From contig JAHEIX010000014.1 in assembly GCA_024639165.1 (NCBI GenBank), positions 1-33,919 of the forward strand: DNA of 33,919 bases. Direction: 5' to 3'. A model generated the notes under the pieces. The model saw nothing but the letters and a program-made list of their open reading frames with translations. It was not told the origin of the DNA and did not search any database. The translations under genes were made by a program, and so were the position numbers. The DNA comes from UBA7446 sp024639165. GTDB taxonomy: Bacteria; Bacteroidota; Bacteroidia; Flavobacteriales; Flavobacteriaceae. Positions 1-8,103 of this stretch are shown here, piece after piece. Position 1 is the stretch's first letter. Every line of letters starts with the position of its first letter.

Positions 1-35
1 TAATCAGATGCGCTATTCAGTTGCGCCACGAGGCC
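1..35 (-). tRNA. tRNA-Arg(ACG), 5' part, cut by window edge
   Basis: Read on the minus strand from position 35, the sequence folds as the first half of a tRNA: 7-nt acceptor strand GGCCTCG, TG linker, D stem GCGC/GCGC with a 9-nt loop, A26, anticodon stem strand TCTGA, then loop bases T32 T33 A34. A first anticodon base of A is essentially restricted to tRNA-Arg(ACG) in bacteria, so that identity is inferred although the other two anticodon bases lie outside the window. The D loop reads AACTGAATA, with A where the conserved second G (G19) is expected. The 3' half is not visible. Confidence 0.85.
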
Positions 36-46
36 GTTTAGGGGTG

Positions 47-78
47 CAAATATATCTTATTTTAACAATGCAGCAAAA
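47..78 (-). promoter_or_regulatory. Bacteroidota-type promoter for tRNA-Arg
   Basis: On the minus strand TTTTG (74-78) is followed after 19 nt by TATATTTG (47-54), an exact match to the Bacteroidota -33/-7 consensus TTTG-N19-TAnnTTTG. Transcription would start near 40-42, just ahead of the tRNA 5' end at 35. The fit of both boxes and the spacing makes this one of the clearest promoters in the window. Confidence 0.75.
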
Positions 79-111
79 CTAAAGTGCACGCATTGTTATA
101 TATGTTCGCCA

Positions 112-136
112 AGCCAATAACAGCAGTTGGCTTTTT
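112..136 (+). terminator. Small hairpin plus T-tract upstream of the antiporter gene
   Basis: AGCCAA (112-117) and TTGGCT (127-132) form a 6-bp stem with a 9-nt loop followed by TTTT. It resembles a weak intrinsic terminator or leader hairpin reading rightwards, but no plus-strand gene lies upstream inside the window. The rest of 36-274 contains no gene and no clear promoter for the antiporter. Confidence 0.3.
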
Positions 137-274
137 GATACCTTGCTTATGTCAACCTGCTTTTTGGAAAGGCTTGGTAATAAAGCTTTGTTGCATCTTG
201 CTATGACCTTGAAAAAAATATTTCCCATACCACAAAGGTATAAAACCTTGTGCTGCGTATCTTCGCCATAACGT

Positions 275-1207
275 ATGAATGGATTATTACTTGTTGGTGG
301 GCTTTCCCTCTTGCTCTTAGGAGGCGATTGGCTGCTCAAAGCTGCCGTGGCAACTGCTGCGCGTTGGCGGGTTCCTAAGGTGGTTGTGGGTATGACCGTT
401 GTTTCATTTGCCACATCACTTCCAGAACTCATTACCAGCATTCGTGCTGCCCTTGAAGGATATCCTGACTTATCACTTGGCAATGTGGTGGGTTCAAATG
501 TTGCCAATTTGGGTTTTGTCTTGGGGATTATTCTGCTTTTTGGCCGTATTCAAGTGCAAAAAAGTTTTTACCAATTTGATTGGCCCGTCGTTTTTGCTGT
601 TTCCTTATTGTTGTTTTTCTTACTTCACGATGGAATAATCAGTACTTCAGATGGCGTACTGCTGCTTTGCGTACTTGTAGCAGTAATGACTTATTTGATT
701 AAATTTCAACCTCCTGTGGTGCTGCAGGAAGCACCACAAGATGTGGCGATAAAGTCATGGTGGTGGATTAGCTTTTTTATAGCCCTCGGCTCCTTAGGCC
801 TCGCCTTTGGCTCGCAATGGTTGGTAGAAGGCGTAGTGGGCTTGGCACGTGCCTATGACGTTAGCGAGCGTGTTATTGGTGTTACGCTGGTTTCGGTAGG
901 AACGAGTTTGCCCGAATTGGCAGCCTCTGGTATGGCAATTGCTAAAAAAGAGCAGGGGATTTCTATTGGAAACCTAATTGGTTCCAACTTGTTTAATATC
1001 CTAACGGTTTTGGGCCTTACAGCTGTTATTCATCCGTTACAACTTGTCGATCAGCAGCTTTTAGCTTTTGATATTTGGGTGATGATTGGCTTTGCAGTGC
1101 TCTTATTGCCCTTGGTGTTTTTTGCTAAAGGACTACAACTTTCATGGCGACAGGGTCTTGTTCTGACCTTATGTTATGCTGCTTATATGGCGCTTACGCT
1201 TTCATAA
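275..1207 (+). CDS. Calcium/sodium antiporter, CaCA family (YrbG-like)
   Basis: Inner-membrane cation antiporter of the Ca2+/cation exchanger superfamily, 310 aa, the usual length for bacterial YrbG-type proteins. It shows the internal duplication typical of the family: an N-terminal half with TSLPELITSIRA and GNVVGSNVANL, and a C-terminal half with GTSLPELAASG and GNLIGSNLFNIL. These are the alpha-repeats that line the ion site, with the acidic Glu of each SLPEL. About ten hydrophobic segments are visible and there is no signal peptide, as expected for a polytopic protein. It stands alone, downstream of the divergent tRNA-Arg and convergent with glnA. Family membership is clear; whether Ca2+, or Na+ with K+, is the real substrate cannot be told from sequence. 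Confidence 0.93.
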   Translation: MNGLLLVGGLSLLLLGGDWLLKAAVATAARWRVPKVVVGMTVVSFATSLPELITSIRAALEGYPDLSLGNVVGSNVANLGFVLGIILLFGRIQVQKSFYQFDWPVVFAVSLLLFFLLHDGIISTSDGVLLLCVLVAVMTYLIKFQPPVVLQEAPQDVAIKSWWWISFFIALGSLGLAFGSQWLVEGVVGLARAYDVSERVIGVTLVSVGTSLPELAASGMAIAKKEQGISIGNLIGSNLFNILTVLGLTAVIHPLQLVDQQLLAFDIWVMIGFAVLLLPLVFFAKGLQLSWRQGLVLTLCYAAYMALTLS

Positions 1208-1252
1208 AAAAAAAGCACCTGATTCTCGAACGTATCGAAAAACAGATGCTTT
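1207..1252 (-). terminator. Terminator between antiporter gene and glnA
   Basis: AAAGCACCTG (1212-1221) pairs with CAGATGCTTT (1243-1252) with one mismatch, and the loop contains a further TCGA/TCGA pairing. On the minus strand the hairpin is followed by a run of eight T (from 1214 down to 1207), so it mainly serves glnA. For the plus-strand antiporter gene the T-tract is weak. Confidence 0.65.
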
Positions 1253-1275
1253 ATCAGCTAAAATTAAAAGTAAGC

Positions 1276-2283
1276 TTACACGTCAGCAGACTTTACAGTC
1301 TTTATAATACGTGCAGCAATTTTGTACGGATCCGCATTAGAAGCTGGTCTGCGGTCTTCCAACCAACCTTTCCAACCTTTTTCTACGGTCATAATTGGAA
1401 TACGAATAGATGCACCACGGTCAGAAACACCATAGCTAAATGCGTCAATAGATTGTGTTTCGTGATCGCCTGTGAGACGTTGGTCATTGTACGCACCATA
1501 AACTTCGATGTGCTCCTTTATAACAGGACGGAATGCTTCACAAATTTTCTCATACGTTTCCTTTGAACCACAAGTTCTAAGTGTTGTGTTTGAGAAGTTT
1601 GCATGCATACCTGAACCATTCCAGTCAGTAGCACCGAGTGGTTTTGGGTGATAATCAATAGCTAGACCATAGTCCTCAGCCAAGCGCTCTAAAATATAAC
1701 GGGCGATCCATATTTGGTCACCTGCCTCGGCAGCACCTTTAGAGAAAATCTGAAATTCCCATTGTCCAGGAGCTACTTCACCATTTGTTCCTTCTACGTT
1801 TAGTCCAGCATCCAAACAAATGTCTAGGTGTCGGTCCATAATCTCGCGTCCGAAAGAGTTTTTTGCTCCCACAGAACAGTAGAACTGGCCTTGTGGCGTT
1901 TGATCTTTTGGAAAGCCAAGTGGAAGATTTGTTTCAGGATCCCATAGAAAGTATTCTTGCTCAAATCCAAACCAGAAGTCATCATCATCATCTTCAATGG
2001 TTGCACGACCGTTAGAAACGTGTGCTGACCCATCTGCATTAAGAACTTCGGTCATGACCAAATATCCATTTCTTCTTTCAGGGTCTGGGTAGATAGCAAC
2101 AGGCTTTAAAAGACAGTCAGAAGACCCTCCCTCAGCTTGAAGCGTAGAACTACCATCAAAAGACCACATTTCGACGTCCTCTAGTTTTCCAGAAAAGTCA
2201 CTAACTACTTTTGTTTTACTACGAAGGTTGGCAGTGGGCTTGTAGCCGTCCAACCAGATGTATTCAAGTTTTGATTTATTCAT
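1276..2283 (-). CDS. glnA: Glutamine synthetase, type II (beta-grasp, eukaryote-like)
   Basis: ATP-dependent ligation of ammonium to glutamate, cytosolic, the entry step of ammonium assimilation. The protein is 335 aa, as usual for GSII. Visible signatures in order: WSFDGSST (40-47), the metal-binding GFEQEYF (106-112), NGEVAPGQWEFQ (167-178), HANFSN (227-232), GDHETQSIDAFSYGVSDRG (272-290) and EDRRPASNADPY (309-320). The start is the ATG at 2281-2283, where homology begins (MNKSKLEY); the frame stays open 28 codons further upstream, but that extension is Tyr/Ile-rich and falls in the promoter region. GSII lacks the adenylylation site of type I enzymes, so control is probably transcriptional, through the paired repeats at 2325-2398. 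It is divergent from a type III synthetase. Confidence 0.95.
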   Translation of the reverse strand: MNKSKLEYIWLDGYKPTANLRSKTKVVSDFSGKLEDVEMWSFDGSSTLQAEGGSSDCLLKPVAIYPDPERRNGYLVMTEVLNADGSAHVSNGRATIEDDDDDFWFGFEQEYFLWDPETNLPLGFPKDQTPQGQFYCSVGAKNSFGREIMDRHLDICLDAGLNVEGTNGEVAPGQWEFQIFSKGAAEAGDQIWIARYILERLAEDYGLAIDYHPKPLGATDWNGSGMHANFSNTTLRTCGSKETYEKICEAFRPVIKEHIEVYGAYNDQRLTGDHETQSIDAFSYGVSDRGASIRIPIMTVEKGWKGWLEDRRPASNADPYKIAARIIKTVKSADV

Positions 2284-2303
2284 GATTTTATAATATGATG
2301 AAA

Positions 2304-2311
2304 CAAAAATA
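2304..2311 (-). promoter_or_regulatory. -7 box of glnA promoter (no -33 box)
   Basis: TATTTTTG on the minus strand matches TAnnTTTG and places the transcription start near 2298, about 15 nt ahead of the glnA ATG. No TTG is found 17-23 nt upstream; that place is taken by the inverted repeat at 2325-2344. The same octamer TATTTTTG serves the porin operon. Confidence 0.55.
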
Positions 2312-2324
2312 AAATTTATAATAT

Positions 2325-2344
2325 ACCCACTATGGTAGTAGGGT
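2325..2344. promoter_or_regulatory. Proximal operator candidate of glnA
   Basis: Imperfect inverted repeat ACCCACTATGGTAGTAGGGT: arms ACCC/GGGT and CTA/TAG around TGG. It is GC-rich within very AT-rich DNA and centred about 36 bp upstream of the inferred glnA start, where an activator replacing the -33 contact would bind. It pairs with the repeat at 2378-2398, the two centres being about 53.5 bp apart. The same arrangement is found ahead of the porin-amt operon. Confidence 0.5.
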
Positions 2345-2377
2345 GTTTTTTTATAAACATTATACATATTTTTATAA

Positions 2378-2398
2378 ACCCCTTAAAATAGAGGGGGT
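2378..2398. promoter_or_regulatory. Distal operator candidate, glnA/GSIII intergenic
   Basis: Inverted repeat with arms ACCCC (2378-2382) and GGGGGT (2393-2398) around TTAAAATAG-A. It shares the core TTAAAATAG, the flanking ACCC/GGGGT and a following TAT with the repeat at 14816-14834. It is centred about 90 bp upstream of the inferred glnA start and about 108 bp upstream of the GSIII start, so it could act on both divergent genes. Confidence 0.5.
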
Positions 2399-2482
2399 AT
2401 AATTATAAATTATGTAATATTCTTAAGTTTTTACATTAAATTCAAAATGACAACACAACAAACGTAATACCGCTATTTGATG

Positions 2483-2490
2483 TATATTTG
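2483..2490 (+). promoter_or_regulatory. -7 box of the GSIII promoter (no -33 box)
   Basis: TATATTTG matches the Bacteroidota -7 consensus exactly; transcription would start near 2496, about 18 nt before the ATG at 2514. No TTG lies 17-23 nt upstream, as in the other two nitrogen promoters of this window. Confidence 0.55.
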
Positions 2491-2513
2491 TTACTTCCTA
2501 AAACCTTAAAATC

Positions 2514-4700
2514 ATGAATAAACTGCGTTTTCAAGCCATTCAGGACGCTGTCAGCCGCCTACCTAAACCCTTTCATAACGACCAAATAAAATCGTCGCTT
2601 TTTGCTAGTCACGTCTTTACCAAGAAGGTGATGCGTACATTTTTGACAAAACAAGCTTTTGCCGAAGTCGATGAAGCTATTGAAAAAGGCACAAAAATTA
2701 ATCGAAATATTGCCGACCATGTAGCCGCTTCAATGAAAGATTGGGCCATGTCTATGGGTGCTACGCATTACACACACTGGTTTCAACCTTTAACTGGGGC
2801 TACTGCCGAAAAGCACGACGCCTTTTTTGATTTTGATTCTAACGGCGATAGCCTTGAATATTTTGGCGGTTCGCAATTGGTGCAACAAGAACCAGACGCG
2901 TCTAGTTTTCCAAGTGGCGGTATTCGCAACACTTTTGAAGCAAGGGGATACACCGCATGGGACCCTTCATCCCCAGCATTCATCTATGGCACTACGCTTT
3001 GTGTGCCTACAATTTTTGTTTCCTACACAGGTGAAGCTTTGGACAACAAAACACCATTGCTTCGTGCATTGAATGCAGTTGACGACGCAGCTACACAAGT
3101 AGCCAAATACTTTGATAAAAACGTTACACATGTACACGCTACCCTTGGTTGGGAGCAAGAGTATTTTCTTATTGACAAGGCCTTAGCGTCTTCTAGACCA
3201 GATATTATGCTGACGGGCAGAACCTTAGTAGGACACCCCCCGCCAAAAGGACAGCAGATGGACGACCATTATTTTGGATCTATTCCTTCTCGTGCTATTA
3301 ATTTTATGCGCGAATTGGAATATGAATCTATGTTGCTCGGAATTCCTGTAAAAACACGCCACAATGAAGTGGCGCCGAACCAATTTGAATTAGCACCTAT
3401 TTTTGAAGAAGCCAACCTAGCTGTTGATCACAACGCACTGCTGATGGATATTATGGGTAAGGTGGCCAGTAAGCATCACTTTAAGGTGCTGCTTCACGAA
3501 AAACCCTTTTCCGGTATCAACGGATCTGGAAAACACAACAACTGGTCCCTGTCTACCAATACAGGTGTTAATCTCTTGAGCCCAGGCAAGACACCCATGA
3601 GCAACTTGCAGTTTTTGACATTTTTCATCACCACCATTAAGGCGGTTCAAAACTATGAATCTCTTGTGCGCGCCTCTGTTGCTAGCGCAGGAAACGATCA
3701 TCGCTTGGGTGCTAATGAAGCGCCGCCAGCCATTGTTTCTATTTTTATCGGTTCTCAATTGTCATCCGTCCTCGAAAATTTGGAACATGTCTCTAAAGGA
3801 AAGCTATCTCCCAAAGAAAAAACCGATTTAAAGCTAAATGTTGTGGGTAAAATCCCAGAGATACTGCTGGACAATACCGATAGAAACAGAACCTCGCCCT
3901 TTGCCTTTACAGGGAATAAATTTGAATTTCGTGCCGTTGGCTCCAATCAGAACTGCGCCATACCCATGACTGTTTTAAATACTATAGTAGCCAAGCAGTT
4001 AATTGCATTTAAAAACGAAGTTGACACACTTATTAAGTCCAAAAAACTTAAGAAAGATGATGCTATCTTTAATGTATTGCGTGAGTATGTCAAGACCACA
4101 AAAAACATCTTGTTTGACGGAGATGGTTACAGCCAATCATGGGAAAAGGAAGCCAAAAGAAGAGGGCTCTCTAATTTGAGGAAAACCCCAGAAGCATTAT
4201 CGGTTCGTATGAACAAAGATGTGATTGATTTGTTTGACTCTGTCAATGTCATGAATGCCGTTGAGCAAAAAGCCCGTTATGAAATTCAATTGGAACAGTA
4301 TGTGCAAACAATAGAAATTGAAAGTCTTGTATTGGAAAACCTGGTCAACAATCAAATACTTCCAACGGCATTTAAATACCAAAGCATGCTGATTGAAAAT
4401 GTGAAAGGCTTAAAAGAAATATATGGGGATGACTTCTCAAAATACGCGCCTATTGCTATGAATTCTATCGAGAAAATTAGCGGTTTAACAGATAAACTAG
4501 CTACTGCTTGTGCAGCACTTGCTAAAGAACGAACAAAGGCCAATAGCATGAGCAAGTTTGACGACAGTGCCCAGATGTATGCTAAAAACGTGCTTCCGCT
4601 TTTTGATAAAATCCGTGAATGTGTAGATGGACTAGAGCTTATTGTTGATGATTCAGCCTGGCCATTAGCCAAATATCGAGAACTATTATTTTTACGTTAA
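2514..4700 (+). CDS. glnN: Glutamine synthetase, type III
   Basis: Second, unrelated-looking glutamine synthetase of the large GSIII family (728 aa, normal length), a cytosolic double-ring dodecamer in studied members. Diagnostic segments: THWFQPLTG (87-95), SFPSGGIR (131-138), the metal-site GWEQEYFLID (from 212), NEVAPNQFELAP, SGKHNNWSLST (nucleotide and glutamate region), ASAGNDHRLGANEAPPA and a FAFTGNKFEFRAVGS stretch near the end of the catalytic domain; a helical C-terminal extension follows. It is transcribed divergently from type II glnA across a 230-bp region with two GC-rich inverted repeats, which suggests joint nitrogen control. purM follows after 1 nt and may be co-transcribed. 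Confidence 0.95.
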   Translation: MNKLRFQAIQDAVSRLPKPFHNDQIKSSLFASHVFTKKVMRTFLTKQAFAEVDEAIEKGTKINRNIADHVAASMKDWAMSMGATHYTHWFQPLTGATAEKHDAFFDFDSNGDSLEYFGGSQLVQQEPDASSFPSGGIRNTFEARGYTAWDPSSPAFIYGTTLCVPTIFVSYTGEALDNKTPLLRALNAVDDAATQVAKYFDKNVTHVHATLGWEQEYFLIDKALASSRPDIMLTGRTLVGHPPPKGQQMDDHYFGSIPSRAINFMRELEYESMLLGIPVKTRHNEVAPNQFELAPIFEEANLAVDHNALLMDIMGKVASKHHFKVLLHEKPFSGINGSGKHNNWSLSTNTGVNLLSPGKTPMSNLQFLTFFITTIKAVQNYESLVRASVASAGNDHRLGANEAPPAIVSIFIGSQLSSVLENLEHVSKGKLSPKEKTDLKLNVVGKIPEILLDNTDRNRTSPFAFTGNKFEFRAVGSNQNCAIPMTVLNTIVAKQLIAFKNEVDTLIKSKKLKKDDAIFNVLREYVKTTKNILFDGDGYSQSWEKEAKRRGLSNLRKTPEALSVRMNKDVIDLFDSVNVMNAVEQKARYEIQLEQYVQTIEIESLVLENLVNNQILPTAFKYQSMLIENVKGLKEIYGDDFSKYAPIAMNSIEKISGLTDKLATACAALAKERTKANSMSKFDDSAQMYAKNVLPLFDKIRECVDGLELIVDDSAWPLAKYRELLFLR

Positions 4701-4701
4701 T

Positions 4702-5886
4702 ATGACAAAAAACCCTTCCAGTGAGCGTTATCAAATGCGTGGTGTATCTGCAGATAAAGAAGATGTACACGCAGCTATTGAGAATATAGACAAAGGACTT
4801 TTTCCAAAAGCGTTTTGTAAAATTGTTCCGGATTACCTTACTGGAGATGACGACTATTGTTTGGTGATGCATGCTGATGGGGCTGGTACAAAATCATCTT
4901 TAGCGTATATGTATTGGAAAAAAACCGGCGACCTTTCTGTGTGGAAGGGGATAGCACAAGATGCACTAATCATGAACATTGATGATTTACTCTGTGTAGG
5001 TGCTGTTAATGAAATTCTTATTTCATCGACCATAGGACGGAACAAAAACCACATTCCCGGGGAAGTCATTAAAGCTATTATCCAAGGAACAAACGAGCTT
5101 GTCGATGAGCTTAATGCACAAGGCATGAAGCTTACACTGACAGGAGGAGAAACCGCAGACGTTGGTGACTTGGTACGTACTATCATTGTGGATTCTACCG
5201 TAACGGCACGCCTAAAGCGCGATCATGTAATTGATAATGCCAACATCAAAGCAGGTGACGTTATTGTTGGATTGGCTTCTTATGGGCAAGCCTCCTATGA
5301 AACCGATTACAATGGGGGTATGGGTAGTAACGGGCTTACCTCTGCGCGTCATGATGTGTTTAACAAATCCCTCGCCGATGCGTTTCCAGAAAGTTTTGAT
5401 CCATTGGTGCCAAGTAATTTGGTTTATGCAGGATCTAAAAACTTAGAAGATGCCGTCGAAGGTGTTGCTGTAGATGCGGGTAAGTTGGTGTTGTCTCCTA
5501 CACGAACATATGCGCCGGTTATGAAAGCAATTTTAGATGCCTTTAGCCCTCAAGAAATTCACGGAGCAGTACATTGTAGTGGTGGCGCCCAAACCAAAGT
5601 GCTTCATTTTATTGATAGCGGACATATTATCAAAGACAATATGTTTCCCATTCCACCGCTGTTCAAAATGATTCAAGCCGAATCAAAAACAGATTGGCGT
5701 GAGATGTACAAGGTCTTTAATATGGGCCACAGGTTGGAGCTATACATAGCTCCTGAAAACGCAGATTCAATTATTGAAATCGCCAAATCTTTTGCTATTG
5801 ACGCCCAAATTGTGGGTCGTGTGACTGAGCACCCAACAAAAAAACTTACCTTATCCACACCAAACGGAACTTTCGAATATGCCTAA
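4702..5886 (+). CDS. purM: Phosphoribosylformylglycinamidine cyclo-ligase (AIR synthase)
   Basis: Makes 5-aminoimidazole ribonucleotide from FGAM with ATP, step five of purine synthesis, cytosolic. The protein is 394 aa, longer than the roughly 345-aa proteobacterial enzyme but typical of Bacteroidota PurM. Visible: an N-terminal YQMRGVSADKEDVHAAI, the nucleotide-binding HADGAGTKS near residue 53, an acidic Mg segment MNIDDLLCVGA, the glycine-rich TGGETADVGDLVRTIIVD and a C-terminal AIRS_C-like half with HCSGGAQTK. It starts 1 nt after the GSIII stop and its stop overlaps the next start by 8 bp, so it sits in one transcription run. Pairing with GSIII is metabolically sensible, since purine synthesis uses glutamine. 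PurL was considered and is excluded by length. Confidence 0.9.
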   Translation: MTKNPSSERYQMRGVSADKEDVHAAIENIDKGLFPKAFCKIVPDYLTGDDDYCLVMHADGAGTKSSLAYMYWKKTGDLSVWKGIAQDALIMNIDDLLCVGAVNEILISSTIGRNKNHIPGEVIKAIIQGTNELVDELNAQGMKLTLTGGETADVGDLVRTIIVDSTVTARLKRDHVIDNANIKAGDVIVGLASYGQASYETDYNGGMGSNGLTSARHDVFNKSLADAFPESFDPLVPSNLVYAGSKNLEDAVEGVAVDAGKLVLSPTRTYAPVMKAILDAFSPQEIHGAVHCSGGAQTKVLHFIDSGHIIKDNMFPIPPLFKMIQAESKTDWREMYKVFNMGHRLELYIAPENADSIIEIAKSFAIDAQIVGRVTEHPTKKLTLSTPNGTFEYA

Positions 5887-6484
5887 GCTATTATTGATTA
5901 TTGCGATTGCTGTTGGTGTGCATACGCTTTCTTTTGCTCAAGAAGGGGAGGACCTGTTTATGCTATTTGACGAAAGTATTGAAGCGCCACCCTTACTTCC
6001 AGAACGCATGGTTTTTACACAGCGAATTTTTTGGGGTGAAAAAGGTATTTTTAGAACTACAGGGGTAGCTCCCCTAAATATGGAACATCGCCAAAAAGAG
6101 CTTAAGGTTCGCCGTGTAATGCTTACCACACACCAAGTACTTGGCTACGCAACTTTAGCAGCTATGGTTGCTCAAGGAATTATTGGCGGAAAATTATATA
6201 ACGGAGACGACAGCTTGTATAACCTTCACAAAACCATGGGTGATGTGGTGAATATTGGTTATTTTACTACTGCGGGAATGTCTCTCTTTGCACCGCCTCC
6301 ACTCATCAATAAAAGGGTGCGAGGGTTCTCATCAATTAAAGCACACAAAATACTTGCAACTGTTCACTTTTCCGCTATGGTAGCTACAAACATATACAAA
6401 GACAAAAATCCTGAAATCCACAAAGGGGCCGCTTATACCGCCTTTGGAAGTTATGCGATGGCTGTTTTGGTTTTTAAATTTTAA
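5879..6484 (+). CDS. Cytochrome b561-like membrane protein, paired with YceI
   Basis: 201 aa with an N-terminal signal-like segment (1-20, ending SFA before QEG), then about four hydrophobic helices in the C-terminal part. Histidines at 85 (THQVLGY), 117 (LHKTMGD), 156 (AHKILAT), 163 (VHFSAM) and 181 occur at or near helix positions, as expected of b561-type bis-His haem ligands. I infer a b-type cytochrome or a haem-binding relative; no exact family was recognised. The next gene is YceI, 1 nt away; in E. coli yceJ (b561 homologue) and yceI are likewise adjacent, which supports the call. The pair may handle lipid quinone or polyisoprenoid redox chemistry in the envelope, but that is unproven. 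Confidence 0.6.
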   Translation: MPKLLLIIAIAVGVHTLSFAQEGEDLFMLFDESIEAPPLLPERMVFTQRIFWGEKGIFRTTGVAPLNMEHRQKELKVRRVMLTTHQVLGYATLAAMVAQGIIGGKLYNGDDSLYNLHKTMGDVVNIGYFTTAGMSLFAPPPLINKRVRGFSSIKAHKILATVHFSAMVATNIYKDKNPEIHKGAAYTAFGSYAMAVLVFKF

Positions 6485-6485
6485 A

Positions 6486-7019
6486 ATGACACGTCACTTA
6501 TTCCTCTTTTTACTTGTTTCTTCCTGCCTAGGGGCACAACAACTCCGCGTAGAAACCGCTGCATCAGAAATCACTTACGAAGCCTCACATGTAGTACATG
6601 ATTGGTCTGGCACTTCAAAACAAGTCCAAGGCGTGGTTGTGCTCAACGATGCTGTTCCTTCTCGCATGGCTATTGCTACCTCAGTTGCTTCGTTTGACTC
6701 TAGAAATGAGGGTCGTGATGCTCACGCCCTTGAAGTGTTGGAGGCTTTAGTATTTCCAAAAGTTTCATTTTACGCAGACACCTTTACTTTAGAGGGCGAA
6801 ACCCTAAGCATAACCGGGAATTTAACATTTCATGGCAAAACAATACGTCTCACAACTACTGCCAATTGGGTTAAAAAAGATGATGGTTGGTTGCTCGAAG
6901 GGGATTTTGATTTTAAGCCTTCTGAATTTGATATTACGCTTCCCGCCTTTATGCTTGTCAAGATTCGTGACAATATCCATATAAGCTTTAGGTTGGAGTT
7001 GCGTACCTTTGCATCATAG
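6486..7019 (+). CDS. YceI-family periplasmic lipid-binding protein
   Basis: 177 aa, exported. The hydrophobic N-terminus (FLFLLVSSCLGAQQ) is either a type I signal peptide cut after a small residue or, since VSSC fits a lipobox, a lipoprotein signal; the sequence does not decide. The mature part shows the YceI lipocalin-like pattern: ITYEASHVVHDWSGTSKQVQG, then DSRNEGRDAHALEVLEALVFPKVSF, GNLTFHGKTI and a final IHISFRLEL strand. The family binds polyisoprenoids or long amphiphiles. The start is ATG 6486, right after the stop of the b561-like gene; an upstream in-frame ATG at 6444 lies inside that gene and gives no signal sequence. It pairs with the b561-like gene and is followed 3 nt later by prfA. 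Confidence 0.85.
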   Translation: MTRHLFLFLLVSSCLGAQQLRVETAASEITYEASHVVHDWSGTSKQVQGVVVLNDAVPSRMAIATSVASFDSRNEGRDAHALEVLEALVFPKVSFYADTFTLEGETLSITGNLTFHGKTIRLTTTANWVKKDDGWLLEGDFDFKPSEFDITLPAFMLVKIRDNIHISFRLELRTFAS

Positions 7020-7022
7020 TAC

Positions 7023-8102
7023 ATGCTACAAGAAAAACTACAGATTGTAAAACAGCGTTTTGATGAGGTTTCTGATCTTATCATTCAGCCTGGCATTATC
7101 GCTGATCAAAAGCGATACATTTCCTTGAATCGCGAATACAAGGATTTGAATGCATTGATGGAAAAACGGGAGGAATATTTGAGCCTTTTAGGTAATAAGG
7201 AAGAAGCAGAAGCCATTATTTCAGAAGAGAAAGATCCTGAGATGCTTACAATGGCTAAAGAAGAATTGGATGTTTCCTCAAAAAAACTACTTTCCCTTGA
7301 AGATGAAATTCGCTTTATGCTTATTCCCAAGGACCCTGAGGATGTCAAAAATGTTATGATGGAGCTTCGTGCTGGTACAGGTGGCGATGAGGCGAGTATT
7401 TTTGCCGGTGACTTGTTCCGTATGTATACAAAATATTGTGAGGGTAGGGGCTGGAAGGTAAACGTTGTGGATATGAGCGAAGGCACTTCTGGTGGATTTA
7501 AAGAAATTATTTTTGAAGTAAATGGTGACCAAGTATATGGGACATTAAAGTTTGAATCGGGAGTTCACCGTGTTCAACGTGTGCCACAAACCGAAACCCA
7601 AGGACGTGTTCATACATCAGCAGCTACTGTTATGGTACTGCCAGAAGCAGAGGAGTTTGATATTGAACTCGATATGTCTGAAATAAGAATTGAGCGTACT
7701 ACTTCAACAGGCCCCGGCGGTCAGTCGGTTAATACGACCTATTCTGCTATCAAACTGCATCATGAGCCAACGGGTATGATTGTCAGTTGCCAAGATCAAA
7801 AATCTTCTCACAAGAACCTTGAAAAGGCTTTAAAAGTACTGCGTTCAAGACTCTATGATATGGAGCTTGCCAAAAAGCAAGCTGCAGATTCAGAAAAACG
7901 AAAAAGCATGGTTTCTTCTGGAGATCGATCTGCTAAAATAAGAACGTATAATTATCCACAAGGCCGCGTCACAGACCACCGCATTGGATTAACGTTGTAT
8001 GATTTGCAAAACATCATCAACGGAGATATTCAAAAGCTGATTGATGAAATGCAGCTCTATCAAAACACCGAGAAACTCAAATTTTCAGACGAATTGCTTT
8101 AG
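7023..8102 (+). CDS. prfA: Peptide chain release factor 1
   Basis: Recognises UAA and UAG stop codons in the ribosomal A site and triggers peptide release. 359 aa, normal for RF1. Domain 1 is a helical hairpin (1-100); the codon-recognition tripeptide of the PxT type is P-Q-T at 188-190 in HRVQRVPQTETQGRVHTSA, which separates RF1 from RF2 (SPF). The catalytic GGQ is at 232-234 (TGPGGQSVNTT), whose Gln is the target of PrmC methylation in studied bacteria. No frameshift, in keeping with RF1. It starts 3 nt after yceI and pyrF follows after 1 nt. Confidence 0.96.
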   Translation: MLQEKLQIVKQRFDEVSDLIIQPGIIADQKRYISLNREYKDLNALMEKREEYLSLLGNKEEAEAIISEEKDPEMLTMAKEELDVSSKKLLSLEDEIRFMLIPKDPEDVKNVMMELRAGTGGDEASIFAGDLFRMYTKYCEGRGWKVNVVDMSEGTSGGFKEIIFEVNGDQVYGTLKFESGVHRVQRVPQTETQGRVHTSAATVMVLPEAEEFDIELDMSEIRIERTTSTGPGGQSVNTTYSAIKLHHEPTGMIVSCQDQKSSHKNLEKALKVLRSRLYDMELAKKQAADSEKRKSMVSSGDRSAKIRTYNYPQGRVTDHRIGLTLYDLQNIINGDIQKLIDEMQLYQNTEKLKFSDELL

Positions 8103-8103
8103 T

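Noticed and set aside
79..507. Minus-strand open frame of 142 codons over the antiporter start
   Set aside because: Antisense to a clear membrane-protein gene and into its upstream gap; low-complexity Ser/Thr composition without domain or promoter.
1144..1566. Plus-strand open frame across the antiporter end and glnA
   Set aside because: Crosses the terminator and runs antisense through conserved glnA; no protein character.
2284..2367. Longer N-terminus for glnA
   Set aside because: The extra 28 codons cover the -7 box and an inverted repeat, and GSII homology begins at the later ATG.
2284..2513. Sigma-54 promoter for glnA or GSIII
   Set aside because: No TGGCA-N6-TTGC element with proper spacing on either strand in this gap.
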